Below are positions 42,514 through 52,755 of a stretch of DNA of 64,000 bases, piece by piece. The DNA lies in assembly GCA_039621445.1 (NCBI GenBank), contig CP154956.1, positions 52,710,015-52,774,014 on the forward strand, read 5' to 3'. The notes below the pieces were generated by a model that was not told the origin of the DNA, did no database searches, and saw only the letters and a list, made by a program, of their open reading frames with translations. The DNA is from Euglena gracilis. Lineage: Eukaryota > Euglenida > Euglenophyceae > Euglenales. The number at the start of each line of letters is the position of its first letter. Within the stretch, counting starts at the first letter, position 1. Both the position numbers and the translations under genes were made by a program.

Positions 42514-42568
42514 AAATGGTTTGGCATCCGCCCATTATACATTTTGGCATCCGCCCATTATACATTTT
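42514..42568. repeat. Short tandem duplication between chromodomain and third ORF
   Basis: GGCATCCGCCCATTATACAT occurs twice in tandem (period 26) in the leader of the third ORF, with TTTTGTCC/GGACAAAAT inverted motifs around it. It may be part of a leader or internal regulatory region for expressing the third ORF, but this is inference. Confidence 0.6.
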
Positions 42569-42618
42569 GTCAAAAGTCCAGGCTATGGACAAAATCTTGG
42601 ACATTTGTACATTATCCC

Positions 42619-42909
42619 TTAGAAGATGTTTACAGAAATGTCAATGTTGTTTCTTTTGTTCCATAGTTTCCAGTCTTGTTGGATGTAACCAACAAAACTA
42701 GTTGCAGGTTCCCAAGTGTCCTCTTCGGGACCATACCCTTTCCATCGTACTTTCCAGTAGTGTATACCCCTGTCCACTTTGTGGTCGAGGATTTTGTCGA
42801 CGACAAAATCATCTGTTTCAGGCAGTTTTGACCGTGGTTTGAAGTAGAGACAGGGTATTGCTTTACCGTTCGGTGGAGTCAAGTATGGTTTGAAGTCATC
42901 CATGTGCAC
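42619..42909 (-). CDS. Integrase tail and chromodomain of gypsy A (shifted frame)
   Basis: This reads [12 protein letters not shown] and then a chromodomain, [11 protein letters not shown]...[18 protein letters not shown], about 50 residues. Such domains read histone H3 methyl marks and direct integration to heterochromatin. It ends with a TAA at 42619. The upstream integrase frame stops at 42879 because two extra bases (GATGTGTGCAC against GATGTTCAC in the B copy) shift it at about 42893, so the natural product is one fusion with integrase. The B copy (58552-58154) lacks this shift. Confidence 0.92.
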   Translation of the reverse strand: MHMDDFKPYLTPPNGKAIPCLYFKPRSKLPETDDFVVDKILDHKVDRGIHYWKVRWKGYGPEEDTWEPATSFVGYIQQDWKLWNKRNNIDISVNIF

Positions 42910-44666
42910 ACATCCTCAACCCCGTTGGGTAAAGCGACTTTGTAGCGCCCACTTGTACCCAACCGGTCGAGGATCTCACATGGCCCGATCCAGAGGGGGT
43001 CCAACTTCGTGGATTGCATGCGGGTTCTACTGTTCCGAACCCACACGCGGTCACCTGGGTTGTATATCGGTGATTTGTATTCTTGTAAGAATTGTTTTTG
43101 TTTTTGTAAATGTATAGCGACTACGCGCTTTTGCACATCCGTGCGCAATGATTCTACTTCAGAGAACCATGTTTCGCAACTCACGCTAGAACGAGCGGGT
43201 CGTTCTGACGGGATGTCGCCGATGGCTGGGGGGTCTCGTCCGAAGACGATCTTGTACGGTGAGTATTGTAGTATTAACCCCGGTAAAGTGTTGATATAAA
43301 ATAAACACCAGGGTAAGATTTGTAACCAGGCATTGTGCGATTCGGCCAGTGAAAGTCGTAGCATATTGACTACAGCTTTCACTGCCGCTTCCGCGCGACC
43401 ATTACCTTTTGGTCGGTAAATTATAGAAAAATGCTGCTCAATTCCGAGTAAACCGCAAAGAGTTGTAAAAAATCGAGAAGAAATCAAATGATCTTGATCA
43501 CTCACGATTTCATTCGGTAAACCCATGAGGCAAATGCATTTTTCTAAAAACATTTGTGCCAAAACTTGTGCTGTCAACCCTGCTTTCTGGCATGGAATGG
43601 CTACAATGTACCCACTCAGCCGACAGACGACAACTAGAATGTAGTCATAAATTTTGTCATCTGTTCCTTTGCAAGGTTCAAGTTCCAGAAAATCCATGCA
43701 GAGGGACGTAAAAATGTCATTTGGTACGGGGAAGAAATCCATCGTACCAGGGGGGGTACCTCTGCGCGGTTTCACAGCTTGGCAAATTTGGCACCGTTGT
43801 GAAATTTGTAAACAGCGCTTGTACAATTCTTTTTCGGTGAGGGTTGTACAGTACCTGCGACCCACCAAAGAAAGAAGTTTGGGGGCCCCAGGGTGACCTT
43901 GGTTGTGATAACACAAAAGTACGTCATCAACCAAGTCACAGGGTATGCAGTACTTGTATCCGGTATCATTCCGAAAAATCAAACGTAAAGGCGATAAGGT
44001 GTAATTCTCAATCAATTCACCATTACGCAATCTTTGTACGATATCATTGTAAAAATCATCTTTGGAATAATCCCATTCTCGAAAAAAGAGAGGGGATGGG
44101 GATTCTGATCGCGTGACCCGGCGGGGGCCCGGCATTCTGCCGCGTTGTCGTTTTCCCCGTACGGGGGCTATCGGCAACCGCCGCCAAATCCGCGAGACAG
44201 GAAAATTGTCGAGTAAGTTGTCAGCGGCGTCTGCGCGCCTTGCGTAATCGTCGGCTTCGCGACTTCCGTGAAACGTGGCATCACCCTCGTCAGGGTTACC
44301 AGGGTAATGCCAAGGTGCACGAGAGAGTGGGTCTGCGACTTTTTGAGTATGACCTGGTGTGTAAACTACCACCAGGTTGAACTGACTCAAAAATTCGTGC
44401 CAGCGGCATCTTCGGCCAACTGAGGACATGGCTTTGTTCAAGTCTTCGGTGTACCAGTGTTGGAGAGACTCATGGTCTGTCAACACTAGTATTTGTACGA
44501 GTGAACTGGCGACCCAACTTCGGAATTTTTGTAAGATGAGGACAATGGCATACGTTTCCTTTTCTCGTATGCTCCATTTGACTTGTCCTTTACCGTCTTC
44601 ACCTTGTAGTTTTCTGCTGAAGAATGCTACAGGGCGCAATTCATTGGACGAGTTATGTTGACTCAC
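42879..44666 (-). CDS. RNase H and DD35E integrase of gypsy A
   Basis: Starts with RNase H sequence ([30 protein letters not shown]). A linker is followed by the integrase zinc domain (HNQGH, with CQIC about 45 residues later) and the core: first Asp in LCMDFLELE (near 43700), second in IVSDQDHL (near 43500), Glu in [13 protein letters not shown]. Exactly 35 residues separate the last Asp and Glu. Then a GPCEIL-type C-terminal domain. A one-base deletion near 44664 (GGTGTGTGAG against GGTGTTCTAAGG in B) separates it from RT. Confidence 0.93.
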   Translation of the reverse strand: MSQHNSSNELRPVAFFSRKLQGEDGKGQVKWSIREKETYAIVLILQKFRSWVASSLVQILVLTDHESLQHWYTEDLNKAMSSVGRRCRWHEFLSQFNLVVVYTPGHTQKVADPLSRAPWHYPGNPDEGDATFHGSREADDYARRADAADNLLDNFPVSRIWRRLPIAPVRGKRQRGRMPGPRRVTRSESPSPLFFREWDYSKDDFYNDIVQRLRNGELIENYTLSPLRLIFRNDTGYKYCIPCDLVDDVLLCYHNQGHPGAPKLLSLVGRRYCTTLTEKELYKRCLQISQRCQICQAVKPRRGTPPGTMDFFPVPNDIFTSLCMDFLELEPCKGTDDKIYDYILVVVCRLSGYIVAIPCQKAGLTAQVLAQMFLEKCICLMGLPNEIVSDQDHLISSRFFTTLCGLLGIEQHFSIIYRPKGNGRAEAAVKAVVNMLRLSLAESHNAWLQILPWCLFYINTLPGLILQYSPYKIVFGRDPPAIGDIPSERPARSSVSCETWFSEVESLRTDVQKRVVAIHLQKQKQFLQEYKSPIYNPGDRVWVRNSRTRMQSTKLDPLWIGPCEILDRLGTSGRYKVALPNGVEDVCTWMTSNHT

Positions 44667-47600
44667 ACACCGCCGACAGCATAGTCACTGCTGTCGACTT
44701 GCAGTACGTAAGGTTTGTACGGGTCAGCAATGTCAAGCACAACATTGTCCAACATCAGTTGTTTGATTGTCGTTAGCGATTCTCGCATCCTATCATCCCA
44801 TTGTATCTTGGTATTGTCGGGAGCGCGATTTTTGAGTTGTCGAGTCAGTGGTACCGCGATTTTCGCGAAATCCTTCATGTAAATCGCGTAGTACTGTGCT
44901 AAACCCAAAAATCCTTTTAAATGGGTAATTGTTTTGATGTTTTCAGGTGTCCACTTCTTTATAGCTTCAAGTTTGCTTGGAGATGCTCTCCTTTGTCCGT
45001 TGTTAAGAATGTGTCCACAAAATTTTATCGTTTCGCGAAACAAATGCATTTTCGCGCCTTTGACGAAAAGCAAGTGTTTTTGAAACGTTGTCAGTACGGA
45101 TCGTATATCGCGGTAGTGAATATCAAGGATATCACTACCCGAATTTGTAAGTGGAGGAGGTGTGCCTATCAGCACATCATCAATGTATACCATTGCGAAT
45201 GGTAAATCTCGTAAAATCCATTGTATCATTCTTTGGAACATGGCTGGGCCATTCTTAACACCCATTGGTAACACCGTCCATTGGTAAACTCCATGGGAGG
45301 TTACAAATGCGGTGTATGGTTGTGAGTCAGGATGTAAGTGCATCTGGTGAAAACCATCCTCTAAGTCGAAAATGGACCAGAGGCGGTTTTCCGCTTGTTT
45401 TGTAATCAGGTCTTCAATAAGTGGTAACGGAAATGGATCGTCCTTTGTCTGTGAGTTTAAGTATCGGTAATCCAGTACAAGTCTCCACTTCTTCTGTCCA
45501 GAAGCATCGGGAGGCTTGGGTACAACAAAAGCTTGTGAGGTCCACTCGCTTTTGGAGGGTATGATCCATTTTCGTTCAATCAGTTTTTCGATCATTGTAT
45601 TGAGAGCTTCTTCTCTTTCGCCTGAACAGCGAAAGAATTTTCGGTGCATGGGCTGTGCACCTTCTTTGAGTTCGATTTTACAGACACCAAAAGGTCCGCG
45701 AATTGCAGGATCTATGTCATGGGCATAGATAGGATGTTCAAGAACATCACTGAATTCGCGATTGATCTTTGTACACAGTTCCTGTGATTTGGGATGTTGA
45801 CCACCGCTTTCTATCACTGCGGATAGTTGGTATGTTTGGTCTTTCTGACCTTTTTCCCGTAGGAATTTGTCATTGTGGTCAACGGTTCCGAATGCATCGA
45901 AGAAACAAACACGAAAAATGATTTCTTTCAATGGTGGTAACATGACACCGCAAAAATCTTCAAACAATGGCGTGTCATTCGGTAAATCCCACCACTGAAA
46001 AGTGACATACGTCAATTGTTGGAACCATTCCGTTTCGGGATTTATAGGAATGAGCAGCACACCGCGTGCTTGATCCCGAAGGATCTTGTCAACAACAAGA
46101 GGGATAAGTTTCAGAGGTGGATGTAGCCACAAGACCACATCACCCCAAAACTTATCAAACGCATTTGTATGGCTTGACCAGTAATTGGGTAAACGAGAAT
46201 GTGCCTTGGACGAAAATGCATCAATCTCCAATTGTAGGTCCATCGACTTCGCGATTCGCGCGATTTTGGAAAACCAAGTTTCCAAAATGCGGTATTGTCC
46301 AAAATTGAACGCATTCCAAATGCGGTTCGCGAAAACTGTCGCGGTTTCAGTCCTGTGGAGGGCTGAAACGCAGTTTACCGAGCCACATCGGTAATGCGGT
46401 GTGTCCGAAGACACTTCACCAGGCATTGTACCAAGTGTATCACACGCATCAGGTGTATTGTCAAAAGTGTGATTGTTATTGGCATTCTGCCACTTGTATG
46501 CAGGCGTATTGGAGGGATTGGCATTCTGCCATTCGGGGTCATAGAGATTGGCTTTCTGCCCTTGTAAGTCCTCCAGCGCGGTTCTCGCGATTCCAAACAG
46601 GGACGCGATTCCGCGTTTGTCCAATTGTCGATGTACTTCAACACACAACGGGTAACAACCCGGTGTGTTGTGTTCTCGTTCAGCGTTCCGGGTAAACTCA
46701 GTACCGATTTCGGTACCAAGTGTACTCTGGTTGTTGAGTAAGGCGATTAGTTTGGAAGGTTCAACAATACATCCACAGTCAAAATCAGGTTGTGTGGAAA
46801 TTCTCCGGCATTGTGCGCATTGGAAGGAAGTGTCGGTCTGGTAGTGCATGTCGGTCATGTGTAGTGTGTGCTTGGGGGTGTTGGAAGTTGTAGCTGCTGG
46901 GGGGTGTACAGGGGTGTCCGAAATCGACACACCTGGTGGAAAACGTAAAAGTTGTGCAGCTGGGCGGCTACTCGACACCGAAATTTCTTCAGGCCTTTGG
47001 GCTTTCGCCTTGGAACCCAGTGAAACGTGGGGGGTTAAGCTACTCGCTTTCCCTACCGCATGGGAAACGTGCGGTAAAAGTGTAGTGGGTAGGGGGGCAG
47101 CTTTCTCTTTACCCCTAGGGTAGGAAACGGTGTTTTCGGTTGTAGAAAACGTTGTGGCAAGGCGGGGGGACATCTTGGAAGATGTTTTGGGGGAGTAATT
47201 CGGTGGTGTGGGTTGTGTGCGTGAGGTAGTGCGCAAACCGAGAGAGGGGCAATCCACAACAAGGCGGTTCTGACGCAAGAACGGAAAACCCAAAATTACG
47301 TCAGAGCCGCGAATACCCGATTCGTAACTCCAGGTACCCAGAAAATTTTGTATATGTGGGGGTTGTGAGTGGTGCTTGGGGATGATGGGGAGGAGTATGT
47401 CCAAAAAGCATCCCAAGTCACCACCGCACATGGGGCTGTTGTCAGCAGTCATAATTTTGATGGGGTACTTGGCTTTCACCAAGAGGGAGTTGGGAATTAA
47501 TCCCGTTCGGAAGAGAAGGGGAATTCGACACCCTGTGTCGACCAAAATTTTGCATTTGGTGTAAAAATTTTGTGTTCGGATTTCCGCTTGGACCAAAAGT

Positions 47601-47785
47601 TCCATGGGGGGTACGCAAAGTGCAGGATCCGGTGTAAAATTGTTGTCTCTCCAACTGTTCCAGGATCCCGTTCCTACTTTGCTCAGCATTCCAGGCAGAA
47701 ATTTGGAGTGGGGGGGTGGGGGACCCGAAAATTTTCCGGGTACCGACCAAAAAGGCAGATGGGCAGGGAAAGTAAGGTTGATCAA
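44663..47785 (-). CDS. Protease, Dam-like domain and reverse transcriptase of gypsy A
   Basis: 1,040 codons. Aspartic protease: DTG in ILVDTGCR (about residue 82) and the flap/C-terminal motif DVILGFPFL (about 160). A long low-complexity linker has a Cys cluster (CAQC...DCGC). At about residues 515-600 is a block IDAFSSKAHSRLPNYW...WLHPPLKLIPLVV...GVLLIPINPETEWF. It aligns with the Dam-like domain of the DIRS element at 32610-34764, but with HPPL in place of the catalytic NPPW. The RT follows: WIIPSKSEWTSQAFVVPKP, LDYRYLNS, and YIDD at 45188-45177. The start at 47785 is the first ATG in frame; translation may instead come by frameshift from gag. Confidence 0.92.
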   Translation of the reverse strand: MINLTFPAHLPFWSVPGKFSGPPPPHSKFLPGMLSKVGTGSWNSWRDNNFTPDPALCVPPMELLVQAEIRTQNFYTKCKILVDTGCRIPLLFRTGLIPNSLLVKAKYPIKIMTADNSPMCGGDLGCFLDILLPIIPKHHSQPPHIQNFLGTWSYESGIRGSDVILGFPFLRQNRLVVDCPSLGLRTTSRTQPTPPNYSPKTSSKMSPRLATTFSTTENTVSYPRGKEKAAPLPTTLLPHVSHAVGKASSLTPHVSLGSKAKAQRPEEISVSSSRPAAQLLRFPPGVSISDTPVHPPAATTSNTPKHTLHMTDMHYQTDTSFQCAQCRRISTQPDFDCGCIVEPSKLIALLNNQSTLGTEIGTEFTRNAEREHNTPGCYPLCVEVHRQLDKRGIASLFGIARTALEDLQGQKANLYDPEWQNANPSNTPAYKWQNANNNHTFDNTPDACDTLGTMPGEVSSDTPHYRCGSVNCVSALHRTETATVFANRIWNAFNFGQYRILETWFSKIARIAKSMDLQLEIDAFSSKAHSRLPNYWSSHTNAFDKFWGDVVLWLHPPLKLIPLVVDKILRDQARGVLLIPINPETEWFQQLTYVTFQWWDLPNDTPLFEDFCGVMLPPLKEIIFRVCFFDAFGTVDHNDKFLREKGQKDQTYQLSAVIESGGQHPKSQELCTKINREFSDVLEHPIYAHDIDPAIRGPFGVCKIELKEGAQPMHRKFFRCSGEREEALNTMIEKLIERKWIIPSKSEWTSQAFVVPKPPDASGQKKWRLVLDYRYLNSQTKDDPFPLPLIEDLITKQAENRLWSIFDLEDGFHQMHLHPDSQPYTAFVTSHGVYQWTVLPMGVKNGPAMFQRMIQWILRDLPFAMVYIDDVLIGTPPPLTNSGSDILDIHYRDIRSVLTTFQKHLLFVKGAKMHLFRETIKFCGHILNNGQRRASPSKLEAIKKWTPENIKTITHLKGFLGLAQYYAIYMKDFAKIAVPLTRQLKNRAPDNTKIQWDDRMRESLTTIKQLMLDNVVLDIADPYKPYVLQVDSSDYAVGGV

Positions 47786-47843
47786 GTCCTACTTCCGGCT
47801 GTTCATCAGCCCAGAGGTCCGTGCCCACAGACCTCGGGCTCCC

Positions 47844-50800
47844 CTACTCCAGGTCCGATTCAGCACTTCGGCTGTTTATCGTTTTCTTGTGTGAGTAGAT
47901 AGCGCGCAATGCGCGGACCGCATTGCGGTCATCCTCCAACGAGGATTCGGAGTTGTCATCCCCCTCCCTGCCCGAAGCCGGGGTTCCCTCCTCCAGAGAG
48001 GAGATTTTGAACCCGACTTTGTTATTGTGTTTGTTATTGTGTTTTGTATCATTGTAACGACGTTGGTTCGGGCGGGGAGAGCGAGAACGGTAACATTTGG
48101 ACGAATGGTGGTTGTGTGATCCACAAAGGGAACACTTTTGTCGGTTTTGTGACTTTGATGGGCTTTCACCCCTTGGAGTTCTTGGTGAACGGAATCCCGT
48201 TCGACCACGGTTCTTGTTGTAGTCCGGTTTCCCGGAGGACGATCGCGAAGAAGATGATCCACTTCGCGAACGTGATCGCGAAGAGTCGCGATTTGTATCA
48301 CGCTTGTAAGGGGGTCGGGGTGATCGACCACGAGGTACGCGATCACGTCTGCGGTCGCGGAACGGTGAGCGGGACCGTTGTCGATAACCCGAGGATTGTG
48401 ATTGTCCAGATTTGTGTGAAAACCCAGAGGAGCGTGAGCTCCGCGAGGATTGTGAACCCCTTGGGCTCTGATTCCGCTTTCGCGTATCAGGATGGGGGCA
48501 GTCTCGGGACATATGCCCCGATTTGTTGCACAAAAAGCAAGTTTTGTCCGAAGATTGGTCAGATGAGCGCGGATAGCGCGTTTTTGTATCACCCTTTGGA
48601 GAGGGTGTGTGTTTTCCATATCCCCGTGGGGATTTTGGAGAAGGAGTCTTTTGTAGGGCACTTACCGTACCGCTAGGGAGACCAGCGGTAGGGTGGTGGG
48701 TATAAGCCGATTGTATCTGTCCCAAAAGTTGTGAGAGTTTCATTTGTTTGGAAACATAGTTCCACCGTTGTTCAAGTGTGAGTTTGTTGTCCGCGAGTTC
48801 CTCGCGGTGAATGTCTTTGATAATTGTAGGAATGAAATGGACGAGAACCGCATCGAATTGTTCTTTCATTTGGTTCTCTCCCAGTTCATCAACCTCAGAA
48901 GCCAATCCCAACCATTTGGAATACCAAAGGTCGATTGACTTCCATTTTCTGTCACTGGGCGCGAATTGCCGCCATTTTTTCTCAAGCGTAATTCGCGAAA
49001 TTAGGCTTGAACAAGTTGACGCATATTGGTCAACCAGTTCATCAAAAGTTATCCGATTCCGGATCACAAGTTGTCGGGCGCGTTCTTTTTCTTCCTTGGG
49101 GAGGCAATCAATGAATTCCATCTTGATTACCTCAGGGTTCCCGTCTTGGGTTGGACCCTTCAAGTCCCAGTAGTATGTCCAATCGCGCCAAAATTGTTTC
49201 CAGGTTGTGGGATCTCCGTCCCATTGTGGCTTTACCTTGTTGGCAATTGTAATTGTACCTTTGAAATCGCGTTGTGGACCACGATTTCCATCGTAATTGT
49301 TGGAGTAAGGTTGTTGTGGTGGCATGCGCGAATGCGCATCCAGGATGGTACTCATGGTACCATAGGTACCATGGGGGTTAGGTACATCGCGGTTCCGCGA
49401 ATTGTATGGATGTGTGTCGCGATTCCGCGATTCGGATTGTAGGGGGTCGCGATTCCGCGATTCGGGGTGTGGTAACATACTAGGGGGGTAGGAATCCCGT
49501 TGTTCACCCGGGAATCGGGGAACCGCGGTAAATTCCGTGTTTCGCATTCGCGATTCGTGGCCAATACCCGGGGTAGGGGTATGGCTCATACCGCGAATCA
49601 GTCCCGATTCGCGAATTTCTTGTTGTAAAACAAGAGGATTGGCGGTTTTTGCGGGAAAAACCGGTTCCTCATCCGAAGATTCACCCTTGTGCGGGGGAAT
49701 CTTGATTTGTGGTATAAACGGGCGATTGTAATCGTGATTGTAGGCATGTGCATGATCATGTGCATCCGTGGATGCTTGTAGGGCATGCGCATCCGAAGAT
49801 GCTTGTATGGGTGCGCATACTGCGCTTTTGGAAGTATTGGCATCCAACACATCGCGAATTTGATGCACAAAGTCGCGAGTTGGATGTCGGGCATCCGAAG
49901 ATGCTTCGGTTGGTGCGCGAAAAGCGCGTTGTGAGCTGGAAGTTGCAATTTGACCACCGAAAACGGTGTTTTCATGGCCAAAGTGCGGGGGGTTGCGGGG
50001 TTTTGCATGAATCTCATCCAGACTCAATGCAAAATCTTGTATGCTTTGTTCCAATGAACCAACCACTTGGAAAAGGTCCGAAATTCGTTCAACATCACAC
50101 TGCAAACGCTTAATACGTTTGCGGTATGAGGGTAGTTCATCCAAAAGTGGTAATTTGTCAGCAATGGATTCAAAATCCGCGGAAAGTTTTGGAAAAGTGG
50201 TGTCCAAAAATTGGACCCGCTTAACCAAAGTTTCCATTGCGGTTGTAAGTGCGTTTAACCGATTCTCGGTTTGTGGGGTTGTGGTACCCAACGTGGGTTG
50301 GGGTACCCTTACCGCATTTTCAGCGGTTTTATCAACCATCATTGTAGAAAGTCGGTTCTCCAACACCGAAACTTGTTGTTTTAGTGTGAGAACTTGTTGA
50401 GTGACCGAATTTTCGGTCCTCATCAAGGTTTCACAAAATTCTTGTAAGTTTTCTTGATTTTTCGCAAGCATTTGGTCATAAAATGTGCGAAAATCAACGG
50501 GTAGTTCGACTTCGCGAACCGTTTGTCCATCCGAAGATGGTTGGAGTCCGGAGACCCTTGTAGAAAGTTCTTGTACGCGTTTTTGTAAGCAGGAAGTGGT
50601 GGATTGTAAGGTTTTGTGTTGGGTATTCAAATCCGCAAGCGCGGTTTCGATGCCGGTGATATCCGGAATTGATGTTTGAATACCGTTGCACCGTTTGTGC
50701 AAATCCGCAAATGCAGATTCGATTTTGTTCACATCAGATTGTAATTGATTGTGCAAATCGGTGATAGTGGTTCGTAGTGCTCCCATACTGGGATTTTTTG

Positions 50801-51407
50801 TGGAAGTTTCCGCAAAGCGGCGTTGTAAGTCCCCAAATGCAGTTTGTAGTCCCGAAACATCCGCAAAAGCGGTTTTCAGGTCTGCAAACGCAATTTGGAG
50901 GTCCGCATTCGCGGTTTGTATGGTAGTTATGACCGTTTCGCGGTCTTGCAGTTCCGCATTCGCGGTTTGTAGGCTAAGGATCACCGCATCGCGGGATTGG
51001 AGTTCCACCGTAGCGGATTGTAGCGCATTGGAAGCAGTTTCGAGTTTTTGTATGTCATTTTGCCACTTTTCATGGAGGAAATCTTGCCGATACGCGATTT
51101 CCGCCATTTGAGTGTGCAAGGTGGTCAAATTGTTGGAAACTTCACCGCATTTGCAGGAAGTTTGTTCCAAACGAGCAATCCGCTCTTCCAGTTGTTGAGC
51201 AAAAGCTCTTTGTACATAGTTTTCGCGTATTTGTGCAAAATTTTGATGAAAACTCGCGTTTTCATCACCCAAACACAAAATGCGTTCTTGGGATTGTTGT
51301 ACAACATTGGACAAGGTTGAGAAGTGCTCATATGAGACATATGAGCCAAGTTCCGCACCCGTAGGCGCTTGATCCCGTTGTTGTATGCGGGACTGCATTT
51401 CTTGCAT
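47844..51407 (-). CDS. Gag of gypsy A with coiled coil, capsid, two zinc knuckles and SR-rich tail
   Basis: 1,187 codons. Residues about 20-450 are a long coiled coil with repeated LQTA(N/F)A(E/D)LQ-type units. A low-complexity spacer with NRDxxP repeats follows. A capsid-like helical domain begins near residue 722 (WDGDPTTWKQFWRDWTYYW). Then a zinc knuckle CFLCNKSGHMSRDC (about 954), a long Arg/Ser-dipeptide region, and a second knuckle CSLCGSHNHHSSKC (about 1090). The true start may be further upstream: the inverted copy begins MYNMFTQMENFSYTMQEM, but on this strand a TGA interrupts that extension. The protein would form the particle and bind element RNA. Confidence 0.92.
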   Translation of the reverse strand: MQEMQSRIQQRDQAPTGAELGSYVSYEHFSTLSNVVQQSQERILCLGDENASFHQNFAQIRENYVQRAFAQQLEERIARLEQTSCKCGEVSNNLTTLHTQMAEIAYRQDFLHEKWQNDIQKLETASNALQSATVELQSRDAVILSLQTANAELQDRETVITTIQTANADLQIAFADLKTAFADVSGLQTAFGDLQRRFAETSTKNPSMGALRTTITDLHNQLQSDVNKIESAFADLHKRCNGIQTSIPDITGIETALADLNTQHKTLQSTTSCLQKRVQELSTRVSGLQPSSDGQTVREVELPVDFRTFYDQMLAKNQENLQEFCETLMRTENSVTQQVLTLKQQVSVLENRLSTMMVDKTAENAVRVPQPTLGTTTPQTENRLNALTTAMETLVKRVQFLDTTFPKLSADFESIADKLPLLDELPSYRKRIKRLQCDVERISDLFQVVGSLEQSIQDFALSLDEIHAKPRNPPHFGHENTVFGGQIATSSSQRAFRAPTEASSDARHPTRDFVHQIRDVLDANTSKSAVCAPIQASSDAHALQASTDAHDHAHAYNHDYNRPFIPQIKIPPHKGESSDEEPVFPAKTANPLVLQQEIRESGLIRGMSHTPTPGIGHESRMRNTEFTAVPRFPGEQRDSYPPSMLPHPESRNRDPLQSESRNRDTHPYNSRNRDVPNPHGTYGTMSTILDAHSRMPPQQPYSNNYDGNRGPQRDFKGTITIANKVKPQWDGDPTTWKQFWRDWTYYWDLKGPTQDGNPEVIKMEFIDCLPKEEKERARQLVIRNRITFDELVDQYASTCSSLISRITLEKKWRQFAPSDRKWKSIDLWYSKWLGLASEVDELGENQMKEQFDAVLVHFIPTIIKDIHREELADNKLTLEQRWNYVSKQMKLSQLLGQIQSAYTHHPTAGLPSGTVSALQKTPSPKSPRGYGKHTPSPKGDTKTRYPRSSDQSSDKTCFLCNKSGHMSRDCPHPDTRKRNQSPRGSQSSRSSRSSGFSHKSGQSQSSGYRQRSRSPFRDRRRDRVPRGRSPRPPYKRDTNRDSSRSRSRSGSSSSRSSSGKPDYNKNRGRTGFRSPRTPRGESPSKSQNRQKCSLCGSHNHHSSKCYRSRSPRPNQRRYNDTKHNNKHNNKVGFKISSLEEGTPASGREGDDNSESSLEDDRNAVRALRAIYSHKKTINSRSAESDLE

Positions 51408-52706
51408 TGTATAAGAAAATTTTCACATTTACAACAAAATGTACAACATGTTCACACAAATGGAAAACTTTTCTTATACAATGCAAGAAATGCAGTCCCG
51501 CATACAACAACGGGATCAAGCGCCTACGGGTGCGGAACTTGGCTCATATGTCTCATATGAGCACTTCTCAACCTTGTCCAATGTTGTACAACAATCCCAA
51601 GAACGCATTTTGTGTTTGGGTGATGAAAACGCGAGTTTTCATCAAAATTTTGCACAAATACGCGAAAACTATGTACAAAGAGCTTTTGCTCAACAACTGG
51701 AAGAGCGGATTGCTCGTTTGGAACAAACTTCCTGCAAATGCGGTGAAGTTTCCAACAATTTGACCACCTTGCACACTCAAATGGCGGAAATCGCGTATCG
51801 GCAAGATTTCCTCCATGAAAAGTGGCAAAATGACATACAAAAACTCGAAACTGCTTCCAATGCGCTACAATCCGCTACGGTGGAACTCCAATCCCGCGAT
51901 GCGGTGATCCTTAGCCTACAAACCGCGAATGCGGAACTGCAAGACCGCGAAACGGTCATAACTACCATACAAACCGCGAATGCGGACCTCCAAATTGCGT
52001 TTGCAGACCTGAAAACCGCTTTTGCGGATGTTTCGGGACTACAAACTGCATTTGGGGACTTACAACGCCGCTTTGCGGAAACTTCCACAAAAAATCCCAG
52101 TATGGGAGCACTACGAACCACTATCACCGATTTGCACAATCAATTACAATCTGATGTGAACAAAATCGAATCTGCATTTGCGGATTTGCACAAACGGTGC
52201 AACGGTATTCAAACATCAATTCCGGATATCACCGGCATCGAAACCGCGCTTGCGGATTTGAATACCCAACACAAAACCTTACAATCCACCACTTCCTGCT
52301 TACAAAAACGCGTACAAGAACTTTCTACAAGGGTCTCCGGACTCCAACCATCTTCGGATGGACAAACGGTTCGCGAAGTCGAACTACCCGTTGATTTTCG
52401 CACATTTTATGACCAAATGCTTGCGAAAAATCAAGAAAACTTACAAGAATTTTGTGAAACCTTGATGAGGACCGAAAATTCGGTCACCCAACAAGTTCTC
52501 ACACTAAAACAACAAATCTCGGTGTTGGAGAACCGACTTTCTACAATGATGGATGACAAAACCGCTGAAAATGCGGTAGGGGTACTCCAACCCACGTTGG
52601 GTACCACAACCCCACAAACCGAGAATCGGTTGAACACCCTTACAACCGCAATGGAAACTTTGGTTAAGCGGGTCCAATTCTTGGACACCACTTTTCCAAA
52701 GCTTTC
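50182..52706. repeat. 2.5-kb palindrome centred on 51444 (two ~1.24-kb arms)
   Basis: Left arm 50182-51419, right arm 51469-52706; paired coordinates sum to 102888 at both ends. The central ~48 bp pair only imperfectly, so there is effectively no spacer. The arms differ by a handful of substitutions (for example in codons giving V/I, V/D, R/G, P/L and A/T), so they are not one molecule read twice. The left arm is the 5' third of gypsy A gag; the right arm is an inverted copy. Confidence 0.97.
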
Positions 52707-52708
52707 TG
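51439..52708 (+). pseudogene. Inverted truncated copy of gypsy A gag (N-terminal coiled coil)
   Basis: About 423 codons from MYNMFTQMENF, almost identical to residues 1-409 of the gag on the other strand. It stops being gag at PKLS, where the DNA switches to the 46-bp motif and the end of the gypsy B third ORF. No capsid, zinc knuckle or pol follows. Confidence 0.95.
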
Positions 52709-52709
52709 T

Positions 52710-52755
52710 ATCTGGTACACAGTGCCATGGCAGAATGGCTGCCTGGTACACATTA
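52710..52755 (-). repeat. 46-bp motif at a breakpoint (also 35942-35988)
   Basis: ATGTGTACCAGGCAGCC...ACTGTGTACCAGATAC on the minus strand, with TGTGTACCAG at both ends of the motif. Here it lies exactly between the truncated gag and the truncated third ORF of gypsy B. At 35942-35988 it lies about 380 bp after the gypsy A third ORF. Confidence 0.85.

Larger units (their letters stand above)
36371..51420 (-). mobile_element. Gypsy A: near-complete Ty3/gypsy element with chromodomain and a giant third ORF
   Basis: Minus-strand order: gag (51407-47844), protease-Dam-like-RT (47785-44663), RNase H-integrase (44666-42879), chromodomain (42909-42619), third ORF (42298-36371). Integrase after RT and the chromodomain place it with chromovirus-type Ty3/gypsy elements. 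Two small indels (near 44664 and 42893) are the only interruptions of pol. No LTR pair can be seen: the 5' side enters a palindrome 25 bp before gag, and the 3' side abuts the 344-bp repeat. The coding part alone exceeds 15 kb, large for this group. Confidence 0.85.
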
